24,266 nucleotides of DNA from contig JAHZEH010000003.1 of NCBI GenBank assembly GCA_019421925.1, positions 1 to 24,266 of the forward strand. Direction: 5' to 3'. The notes beneath the pieces are model-generated. The model was not told the origin of the DNA. It saw only the letters and a program-made list of their open reading frames with translations, and ran no database searches. A program made the position numbers and the translations under genes. The DNA comes from Clostridia bacterium. GTDB lineage: Bacteria; Bacillota; Clostridia; Christensenellales; CALWSW01. Shown piece by piece: positions 14,014-20,021 of this stretch. The stretch's first letter is position 1. Every line of letters begins with the position of its first letter.

Positions 14014-14322
14014 ATGGACGCTTTGACACGCATCCGCCGGCTCATGGAGGAGCGTCATTGGACGGAATACCGGCTCGCAAAAGAATCCGGCCTCTCGCAG
14101 TCCACTATTGCAAACGTCTTTAAGCGCAACAATGTGCCCACTCTCTCCACCCTGGAATCCATCTGTTCAGCTTTCGGCATCTCCTTAGCCCAATTCTTTT
14201 CCGAAGGGGAGGACCCCGTGCCTTTGACAGAGGAGCAGAGGGAGCTCCTCACAAAATGGGCGACGCTCTCAGCAGAACAGAAGGAGATGCTTCTTACTCT
14301 CATTGATATGATACAAAAATAA
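14014..14322 (+). CDS. XRE-family transcriptional regulator (Cro/C1 helix-turn-helix)
   Basis: ATG 14014 is chosen because AGGTGG lies seven bases upstream; a TTG one codon earlier is possible. The 102-residue protein has an HTH_3 domain at about residues 3-65. The recognition region reads YRLAKESGLSQSTIANVFKRN, and PTLSTLESICSAFGISLAQFF is the usual second half of the domain. The C-terminal 35 residues (LTEEQRELLTKWATLSAEQKEMLLTLIDMIQK) form a short helical tail common in small host regulators. It probably binds the inverted repeat in its own leader. A terminator follows directly. Its target genes are not evident beyond itself and the divergent SLOG gene. Confidence 0.88.
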   Translation: MDALTRIRRLMEERHWTEYRLAKESGLSQSTIANVFKRNNVPTLSTLESICSAFGISLAQFFSEGEDPVPLTEEQRELLTKWATLSAEQKEMLLTLIDMIQK

Positions 14323-14363
14323 AACGCCGCGCTTCGAACTTTTTTCAAGCGAGGCGTTTTTTT
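14321..14363 (+). terminator. Rho-independent terminator after the XRE gene
   Basis: AAAACGCC and CGCTT pair with AAGCG and GGCGTTTT (14321-14334 with 14347-14360), followed by further T residues. Each arm has one unpaired base. It begins at the last bases of the XRE gene. Confidence 0.85.
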
Positions 14364-14473
14364 ATCCCCACGCTTCCAAAGGAATAGCCAGGCGGCAACC
14401 TACAAATCCTGTTACCACCCGCTCCTATCCGGGCGCGGCCTAATGTCGCGTTTCAAAGGGGCAAATTCCTCCC

Positions 14474-14535
14474 TTGACAAAGAGCGGCCGCCGCGGTATG
14501 GTATGAGCATAGACACCCCCCATGGGTGTAGTGTC
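14474..14535 (+). promoter_or_regulatory. copA promoter with CsoR-type operator
   Basis: TTGACA (14474-14479) and TATGGT (14497-14502) are separated by 17 bp. Just downstream, over the expected transcription start, lies the inverted repeat ACACCC-CCCAT-GGGTGT (14513-14529), flanked by a further GACAC/GTGTC match. C-tract/G-tract pseudopalindromes of this kind are the known operator type of CsoR repressors. The csoR gene is the third cistron-like unit of the same transcript, so autoregulation relieved by Cu(I) is likely. Confidence 0.75.
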
Positions 14536-14565
14536 CTTCCGATGTGAGCAACTGTGAGGTGTATT

Positions 14566-17166
14566 ATGGTTCAACAAAAATTCAACGTCACGGGCATGAC
14601 CTGCTCGGCCTGCTCGGCCCATGTGGAGAAGGCGGTCAAAAAGCTGCCCGGCGCCGCAGAGGTGGCCGTCAGCCTTTTGACCAACAGCATGCAGGTCTCC
14701 TATGACGAATCTGTGCTGGACAGCGGGCAGATCGTTGCCGCCGTAGAGAAGGCGGGCTACGGCGCTTCCCTCTTTGAGGCCCCAAAGGGAGGCGGGAAAA
14801 CCGCCGCCCCCCGCCCGGCGGACGACGCCAAAGCGGAGATCAAGCGGATGAGACGGCGGGTGATCCTGTCCTTTGCCTTCCTCATCCCCCTGATGTACCT
14901 GTCCATGGGCCATATGATGTTTAATTGGCCGGTGCCCGCCTTCCTCGACGGCATGGGCAACACCGCCAACTATGTCCTCGCCCAGTTCCTTTTGACTCTT
15001 CCCATTGTTTACGTCAATGATAAATACTACAAGACGGGCTTCAAATCCTTGTTCCACGGCGCGCCCAACATGGATTCCCTGATCGCCATCGGCTCGACGG
15101 CCGCCCTGGTCTACGGCGTGTTCGCCATGTTCATGATCAACTACGGCATGGCGGGCCAGGATATGGAGCTGGTGCACCAGTACTCCATGGAGCTCTATCT
15201 GGAATCCGCGGCCATGATCCTGGCCCTCATCACCTTCGGCAAATTCCTGGAGGCCCGCTCCAAGGGCCGCACCTCGGACGCCATCACCAAGCTCATCAAC
15301 CTGGCCCCCAAGACGGCCATCGTCCTGCGCGGCGGCATGGAGAGCGAAATCCCCGTGGAGGAGGTGCTCCCGGGCGACATTGTGGCCGTCAAGCCCGGGG
15401 CCCGCATCCCGGTGGACGGCGTGATCACCTCGGGCAGCTCGTCGGTCGACGAGTCCGCCCTGACGGGCGAGTCCATCCCTGTGGAGAAGCAGGCGGGGGA
15501 CCAGGTCATCGCCGCCACCATCAACAAATCGGGCTCCTTCCAGTTCCGGGCCCTCAAGGTGGGGGATGACACCACACTCGCCCAGATCATCCGGCTGGTG
15601 GAGGAGGCCAGCAGCTCCAAGGCCCCCATCGCCAAGCTGGCCGACAAGGTCTCCGGCGTGTTTGTGCCCGTGGTCATGACCATCGCGGCAGTTGCCACGG
15701 TCGTATGGCTGCTGCTGGGCTACTCCTTCACCTTCGCCCTCTCCATCGGCATCTCCGTGCTGGTCATCTCCTGCCCCTGCGCCCTGGGGCTGGCCACGCC
15801 GGTGGCCATCATGGTGGGCACGGGCAAGGGCGCGGAGAACGGCATCCTCATCAAGTCCGCCGAGTCCCTGGAGATCGCCCATACTGTTAACACCGTGGTG
15901 CTCGACAAGACCGGCACCATCACCGAGGGCAAGCCCCGCGTGACGGATCTCTCCGCCCAGGGCCTTTCGGAGGAGGAGCTGCTGCGCATTGCCGCCTCCC
16001 TGGAGAAGCCCTCCGAGCATCCCCTGGCAGACGCCATCGTGGAGGAGGCCGCAAACCGGGGCCTTCCCCTCCTGCCCGTTGAGTCCTTCCTGTCCGTGCC
16101 CGGCCAGGGCGTGTCCGCCCAGGTGGACGGCGCATCCTGCCTGGCGGGCAACCGCCGCATGATGGCGGAAAACGGCGTGGAGTTCGGCGCGTTTGAACGG
16201 TTGGGCGAGGAGTATGCCGCCGCCGGCAAGACCCCCCTCTACTTTGCCCGGGAAAAGAAACTCATCGGTCTGATTGCCGTGGCAGACGTGGTCAAACCCA
16301 CCAGCCGTCAGGCCATCGCCGAGTTCGAGGCCATGGGCATTGAGGTCGTCATGCTCACAGGCGACAACGCCCGCACAGCCGAGGCCATCCGCTCCCAGCT
16401 CGGCATCTCCAAGGTGGTGGCCGAGGTGCTGCCCCAGGATAAGGAGCGGGAGATCCGCTCTCTCCAGGAGGAGGGCAAGAAGGTGGCCATGGTGGGCGAC
16501 GGCATCAACGACGCCCCCGCGCTGGCCAGAGCGGACGTGGGCATCGCCATCGGCGCAGGCACGGACGTGGCCATCGAGTCGGCGGACATTGTGCTCATGA
16601 AGAGCGACCTGCTGGACGCCGTGACGGCGGTGCAGCTCTCCAAATCGGTCATCCGAAACATCAAGCAAAACCTCTTCTGGGCGTTCTTCTACAACTCCAT
16701 CGGCATCCCGGTGGCGGCAGGCTGCTTCTATACCCTCTTCGGCCTCAAGCTCAGCCCCATGATCGGAGCCCTGGCCATGAGCTTCTCGTCGGTCTGCGTG
16801 GTAACAAACGCCCTGCGGCTCAAATTCTTCAAGCCCCACTGGCGGCGGGAGGATCTGCGCGGGAATGCCCGGCCCCAGGCCGCGCCTGCGGAGACCATCC
16901 CCGCGCCTGCAAACCAACAACCCGTCCCTCAAAATCAACAGATCAAAGGAGAAAACACCATGGAAAAGAAAATGATGATCGAAGGCATGTCCTGCGGCCA
17001 CTGCTCCGCCCGCGTAGAAAAGGCTCTGAACGCCCTGGACGGCGTGTCCGCCAAGGTGGACCTGGCCGCCAAGTGCGCCACGGTCAGCCTGTCCGCCCCT
17101 GTGGCCGACGAGGTCCTCAAGGCCGCTGTGACCGACGCAGGCTATGACGTCATCGAAATTCAGTAA
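14566..17166 (+). CDS. copA: Cu(I)-exporting P1B-type ATPase with C-terminal CopZ-like domain
   Basis: ATG 14566 follows GTGAGGTG; a GTG at 14554 is the alternative start. The 866-residue membrane pump exports Cu(I). In order it shows an N-terminal HMA domain with GMTCSAC (CxxC at residues 13-16), membrane segments from about residue 105, the TGES actuator motif, the transport motif CPC at 403-405, the phosphorylated DKTGT at 447-451, SEHP with H485, and GDGIND at 644-649. After the last membrane segments, a Pro/Gln/Ala-rich linker (about residues 765-795) leads to a second HMA domain, GMSCGHC (CxxC at 810-813), that looks like a complete CopZ. A strong ribosome binding site and ATG precede that domain. 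The operon continues with csoR. Confidence 0.95.
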   Translation: MVQQKFNVTGMTCSACSAHVEKAVKKLPGAAEVAVSLLTNSMQVSYDESVLDSGQIVAAVEKAGYGASLFEAPKGGGKTAAPRPADDAKAEIKRMRRRVILSFAFLIPLMYLSMGHMMFNWPVPAFLDGMGNTANYVLAQFLLTLPIVYVNDKYYKTGFKSLFHGAPNMDSLIAIGSTAALVYGVFAMFMINYGMAGQDMELVHQYSMELYLESAAMILALITFGKFLEARSKGRTSDAITKLINLAPKTAIVLRGGMESEIPVEEVLPGDIVAVKPGARIPVDGVITSGSSSVDESALTGESIPVEKQAGDQVIAATINKSGSFQFRALKVGDDTTLAQIIRLVEEASSSKAPIAKLADKVSGVFVPVVMTIAAVATVVWLLLGYSFTFALSIGISVLVISCPCALGLATPVAIMVGTGKGAENGILIKSAESLEIAHTVNTVVLDKTGTITEGKPRVTDLSAQGLSEEELLRIAASLEKPSEHPLADAIVEEAANRGLPLLPVESFLSVPGQGVSAQVDGASCLAGNRRMMAENGVEFGAFERLGEEYAAAGKTPLYFAREKKLIGLIAVADVVKPTSRQAIAEFEAMGIEVVMLTGDNARTAEAIRSQLGISKVVAEVLPQDKEREIRSLQEEGKKVAMVGDGINDAPALARADVGIAIGAGTDVAIESADIVLMKSDLLDAVTAVQLSKSVIRNIKQNLFWAFFYNSIGIPVAAGCFYTLFGLKLSPMIGALAMSFSSVCVVTNALRLKFFKPHWRREDLRGNARPQAAPAETIPAPANQQPVPQNQQIKGENTMEKKMMIEGMSCGHCSARVEKALNALDGVSAKVDLAAKCATVSLSAPVADEVLKAAVTDAGYDVIEIQ
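16960..17166 (+). CDS. Putative internal start producing free CopZ copper chaperone
   Basis: Inside copA, in frame, AAAGGAG (16945-16951) lies eight bases before ATG 16960. Initiation there would give a 68-residue protein starting [20 protein letters not shown], with the MxCxxC copper site at C12/C15 and the full length of a CopZ chaperone. The sequence therefore supports both a CopA-CopZ fusion and a free CopZ from the same gene. CopZ normally carries Cu(I) to CopA and to repressors in the cytosol. The signal is clear; its use in the cell is inference. Confidence 0.55.
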   Translation: MEKKMMIEGMSCGHCSARVEKALNALDGVSAKVDLAAKCATVSLSAPVADEVLKAAVTDAGYDVIEIQ

Positions 17167-17224
17167 CTGCTGCACCCAGTGCGCACAGAGCGGGAAAGCG
17201 CAAGACGCAAAGGAGGAGAGCACC

Positions 17225-17491
17225 ATGCAAGCGGACAAAGCAGGCGTATCCCGGCTGCTCAAGACGGCCCGGGGGCAGATCGACGGTATCCTCAAAATGA
17301 TCGAGGAGGACCGTTACTGCATCGATGTCTCCAACCAGCTCCTGGCAACCCAATCCATCCTGCGCAAGGCCAATCAGCAGATTATCCGCTCCCACATGGA
17401 GCACTGCGTGGCGGACGCCTTTGCCAGCGGCAATCACCCCCAGGAAAAAATCGAAGAAATCCTAAATGTCATGGACAAAATGTCACGATAA
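17225..17491 (+). CDS. csoR: Copper-sensing transcriptional repressor CsoR
   Basis: The 88-residue protein starts at ATG 17225 with a strong AAAGGAGGAG site and lies 58 bp after copA in the same direction. It is an all-helical DUF156-family repressor. The Cu(I) ligands of the Cys-His-Cys site are present: C32 (DRYCID), H57 and C61 (SHMEHC), with the H-x3-C spacing of true CsoR. This separates it from RcnR-like or FrmR-like relatives. [21 protein letters not shown] is the conserved first helix. It should bind the operator at 14513-14529 and release it on Cu(I) binding, controlling copA and itself. The DUF1905 promoter overlaps its 3' end. Confidence 0.93.
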   Translation: MQADKAGVSRLLKTARGQIDGILKMIEEDRYCIDVSNQLLATQSILRKANQQIIRSHMEHCVADAFASGNHPQEKIEEILNVMDKMSR

Positions 17492-17501
17492 GTGGTACAA
17501 T
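17472..17501 (+). promoter_or_regulatory. Promoter inside the 3' end of csoR for the DUF1905 unit
   Basis: TGGACA (17472-17477) and TACAAT (17496-17501) are separated by 18 bp, and TACAAT is preceded by TGG as an extended -10. A transcript from here would begin just before the structured leader at 17512. Confidence 0.55.
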
Positions 17502-17511
17502 CAATCTCGTT

Positions 17512-17648
17512 GTCTCCCGGCGGCCCGGCGCGCCTCTCCCCAGGCGTAAGCGCCGGCCGTCCTCATCCCCCCCAGGGACGGGAGACGCAGTTCGCCGTAT
17601 CAGAACGGTGAACCCAGGAGCGTCCACCCCCGCGCGGGGGCGGGCGCT
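17512..17648 (+). ncRNA. Candidate structured leader RNA upstream of the DUF1905 gene
   Basis: The 195-bp gap before DUF1905 contains nested perfect or near-perfect stems. P1 is GTCTCCCG/CGGGAGAC (17512-17519 with 17579-17586). P2 is GGCCCGGCGC/GCGCCGGCC (17522-17531 with 17550-17558, one bulge). P3 is GCCT/AGGC (17532-17545). P4 is GTTCGCCGT/ACGGTGAAC with a 6-nt loop (17590-17613, one G-U). P5 is AGCGTCC/GGGCGCT enclosing CCCCC-GCGC-GGGGG (17619-17648). The ribosome binding site AAAGGAG follows at 17670-17676. It matches no riboswitch class I know. P5 might simply be a csoR terminator, though only three T residues follow it. Confidence 0.45.
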
Positions 17649-17685
17649 TTCACATATCTCCCCTCAGACAAAGGAGTTTCGGCCC

Positions 17686-17982
17686 ATGAACGAACAGACC
17701 TATGAATTCGACGCGGTCATCCGGAAAGCGCCGGACATGGACGGCGCTTATGTGGAAATTCCCTTTGACGTAAAGGCGGCCTTCGGTAAAAGCCGCGTCC
17801 CGGTCCACGCCTCCTTTGACGGCGAGCCCTATGACGGCAGCCTGGTGAAAATGGGAACACCCCTCCATATCCTGGGCCTGCGCAAGGATATCCGCAGGCT
17901 GATCGGAAAGGGTCCGGGCGACAGCGTCCATGTCGCGCTGCGCAAACGTACTCCCCATACGGGGAATGATATCCCCGGCTGA
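17686..17982 (+). CDS. DUF1905 domain protein
   Basis: The 98-residue protein starts at ATG 17686 with AAAGGAG ten bases upstream. It is a single DUF1905 domain with the family's typical sequence: [51 protein letters not shown], and [23 protein letters not shown]. The family forms a small beta-barrel-like domain of unknown function and is often fused to a YdeI/OmdA domain, which is absent here. There is no signal peptide. It is separated from the copper operon by its own promoter and a structured leader, so a copper role should not be assumed. Confidence 0.9.
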   Translation: MNEQTYEFDAVIRKAPDMDGAYVEIPFDVKAAFGKSRVPVHASFDGEPYDGSLVKMGTPLHILGLRKDIRRLIGKGPGDSVHVALRKRTPHTGNDIPG

Positions 17983-18057
17983 GACTCCCGCCCGGTCCAA
18001 AACGGGGACCCGGGCTGATTCTCTGCCGTCCGCCCCTTCCATCTGCGGCAGCAGAGC

Positions 18058-18088
18058 AAAAGGGCAGTGGTGTTTCCCTCCGCTGCCC
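18058..18088 (-). terminator. Terminator of the 504-aa gene
   Basis: On the minus strand GGGCAGCGG pairs with the reverse arm (18062-18070 with 18080-18088, one G-U), followed by TTTT at 18058-18061. It lies about 30 bp beyond the stop codon at 18116. The gap 17983-18115 between the two converging genes holds nothing else recognisable. Confidence 0.65.
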
Positions 18089-18115
18089 CTATTGTATGAT
18101 CGCATATACCGCGCC

Positions 18116-19630
18116 CTAGATCAGCTCAACCGTCCCCTCTTCAGCCGGTATTTCATAGAATATCATGCGCCATTCCACGTCCTCTGCCGGTTCAAAATAC
18201 AGCGCGGAGCAGGCCGTCCGGATGTTGTTATTCTGTCCCTGACCTCCGAATATCAGAGCAGTCGGACCATCCGCCCCGCCGATAATACCGATAGCAGCGG
18301 CGTTCCCGGGTACGGCTGGCCCGGATGGCCTCCTCCTTGGACGGTCTCCCCCAGCACAGTCCGTTACAGTTACCGCCTTCTCCGAGAGCTCCGGCGTAAT
18401 CGTATAACACAAAACCAGATAATTCCTGGGGAATTCCTGGCCGGGCGCAGAGGCAAAACAGCTCTCCGGCAGCTCCTCCCGCCGTACTTCCTGTACGGTC
18501 AGCGTGTATTTCTCCCCGCTCGGGGGATGGATGAAGTCAAAAGTATCGCCTGCGGCCGCTGTGCGGAAATGGGGTCCGGGCATGGGAACCCGCTCCTGCC
18601 GCAGAATCACAGAGAGCTTTTCCATCGCTGGCCGGCGCTTTGCCGCCCATGGGAAGGAGGCGCGCCAGATCAGCCAGCCCGAAGCGGGATCGAGGCCATA
18701 GTGCTCCACGACCCGTCTGGCCTCCCCCTCGTCCTCTCCATCTTCTGGATAGTAGATCTCGCTGCATCCATGGGAGGACGGGAGCTCCTTTCCATTGAGC
18801 ACAGCCTTGGGCCTCAAATCCAGGCAAAACGGGTTGTCCCTCTCGATTTCCATCTGCTGCTCTGGTGTAAACCGGCTGTGCGCCTCATCCCCGGCCAACA
18901 AATCCCACCGTTTCATGAACGCCCTGAACCGCTCAGGCTCCACCTGCATACAAAAATCAATCACCAGCCCCCTGCCGCATGCGTAGAGAGAGGGCACAAC
19001 CCAGCTCCGCCCCGCCCACTGGAAGCGCCTCCCCACGGGGATCTCTCTCCCCGCATGGTCTCTGCCGCTGCGGCCCCGGAAATTCCCCTCAAAATAGACC
19101 TTCCACGCACAAGCCCGGGCTTGTGCGCCCCCGCCCATGCCGGAGCAGCCGGCGTCCCTGGTATCCGTGATTTTGCTGAAATCAAAGGATGCCTGCACCC
19201 CCTTGATATACTGCCAGGGATCCGCCATGGGCTCCAGTTTGAGCCGGCCGGAGAGTTCCGAAAGGACGGCGGCCTGCGCCTGTGTGGGGGGATTCTCCCT
19301 CAGGAAGGTCTCAAATTGCCTCCTGTCCCACATCCATGCCTGTTCCAACGCGGCTGCGTCTCCACAGGCCAGCAGAAGCCTCAGAAAATCATCAAAATTT
19401 CTCGCCAACGGATGCACATAGTCGGGCGCGGCGTTCGCCGGGCTGACCGCAAACACCATCTCTCCGAATCCCCGGATAAAACAGTAATGGATTCCGTCCA
19501 CCCCTGCCCATCCTATGATTGACGCGCCCTGGGGCGTGCAGAAATAACCGGCCCTGTCCGCGCCGCGCTCCACGCCCAATGGGGCGAGATCAATCTTCTT
19601 TTTTAAAAACCCCTGATATCCATATGCCAT
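18116..19630 (-). CDS. Hypothetical 504-aa protein with IGIIGGADGPT motif
   Basis: The ATG at 19630 has a GGAGGAG site eight bases upstream. I do not recognise the protein as a whole. It has no signal peptide or membrane segment and contains many Trp and Cys residues. The N-terminal ~130 residues include SIIGWAGVDGIHYCFIRGFGEMVFAVSP, which reads like an immunity or SMI1-like globular fold, though this is uncertain. The region around residues 370-420 (GDTFDFIHPPSGEKYTLTVQEV) is strand-rich. At residues 447-457 it carries IGIIGGADGPT followed by ALIF. This is the conserved motif of the sodium-translocating decarboxylase beta subunit, but here in a non-membrane protein. It is a single-gene unit with its own promoter and terminator. 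Confidence 0.8.
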   Translation of the reverse strand: MAYGYQGFLKKKIDLAPLGVERGADRAGYFCTPQGASIIGWAGVDGIHYCFIRGFGEMVFAVSPANAAPDYVHPLARNFDDFLRLLLACGDAAALEQAWMWDRRQFETFLRENPPTQAQAAVLSELSGRLKLEPMADPWQYIKGVQASFDFSKITDTRDAGCSGMGGGAQARACAWKVYFEGNFRGRSGRDHAGREIPVGRRFQWAGRSWVVPSLYACGRGLVIDFCMQVEPERFRAFMKRWDLLAGDEAHSRFTPEQQMEIERDNPFCLDLRPKAVLNGKELPSSHGCSEIYYPEDGEDEGEARRVVEHYGLDPASGWLIWRASFPWAAKRRPAMEKLSVILRQERVPMPGPHFRTAAAGDTFDFIHPPSGEKYTLTVQEVRREELPESCFASAPGQEFPRNYLVLCYTITPELSEKAVTVTDCAGGDRPRRRPSGPAVPGNAAAIGIIGGADGPTALIFGGQGQNNNIRTACSALYFEPAEDVEWRMIFYEIPAEEGTVELI

Positions 19631-19664
19631 AGAATCGGCTCCTCCAGCGGATGACGTTTTCAGA

Positions 19665-19693
19665 ATTGTATCACAAATTTATGATCCAATCCA
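19665..19693 (-). promoter_or_regulatory. Possible promoter of the 504-aa gene
   Basis: On the minus strand TACAAT (19665-19670) is preceded by TGA as an extended -10. A weak TGGATT (19688-19693) lies 17 bp upstream. Confidence 0.45.
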
Positions 19694-19757
19694 TCGCTGC
19701 CCGGAGGAGCCCAAACACCTTCCAGCCCAGGGGCGCCCTGAAAAACTCCCGGCCACG

Positions 19758-19782
19758 CAAAAAGGCCCCGGTATCCGGGGCC
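19758..19782 (-). terminator. Leftward terminator at the end of the reductase unit
   Basis: On the minus strand GGCCCCGGATACCGGGGCC (19764-19782) is followed by TTTTTG. The same hairpin stands at 19982-20000 next to the reductase stop codon but lacks a T-run there. The working terminator is thus displaced about 240 bp from the gene. Confidence 0.7.
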
Positions 19783-20002
19783 CTGAGCTTGTCAAAAAAG
19801 CCCATTCGGACTTTTTTGAGGTTACGGGTTTTGCCTGCTCCGCTTCGCTTCGCCGGGCGGCAAAACCAGCAAAGAACGAAAACCTAAGGTTTTCATCCGT
19901 TCTGACGCACATGCCGTCAGAGCCGGATTTAAGTCAAGGGGTACGCCCCTTGACAATCCCGGAGTTTTTTGACAGTCTGAGGGCCCCGGTATCCGGGGCC
20001 CT
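19763..20002. repeat. 240-bp repeat element flanked by duplicated hairpins, containing structured repeat copy B
   Basis: A 21-bp sequence with core CCCCGGTATCCGGGG occurs as direct copies at 19764-19784 and 19982-20002. Just inside are inverted GTCAAAAAA/TTTTTTGAC arms (19791-19799 with 19965-19973). Between them lies structured repeat copy B (19828-19954). Its stem 1 is GTTTTGCC/GGCAAAAC (19828-19835 with 19859-19866). Stem 2 is AGAACG plus AAAACC with GGTTTT and CGTTCT (19873-19903). Stem 3 is CTGACG/CGTCAG (19902-19920). Stem 4 is GTCAAGGGG/CCCCTTGAC (19933-19954). The layout resembles a small non-autonomous inserted element. No coding capacity is seen. Confidence 0.7.
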
Positions 20003-20021
20003 CTTCCAATGTTGGCCGTCA

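Noticed and set aside
14440..17295. 951-codon open frame on the minus strand across copA
   Set aside because: It is antisense to a clearly intact CopA and CsoR, is full of His/Gly/Arg-rich low-complexity sequence, and has no ribosome binding site. It is a by-product of high GC at third positions.
17512..17648. tRNA or a known riboswitch in the DUF1905 leader
   Set aside because: No cloverleaf with T-loop consensus and no conserved core of the common riboswitch classes was found.
17179..17982. 267-codon frame spanning csoR and the DUF1905 leader
   Set aside because: It is out of frame with csoR, and only its last 98 codons, starting at 17686, have family-like sequence and a ribosome binding site.
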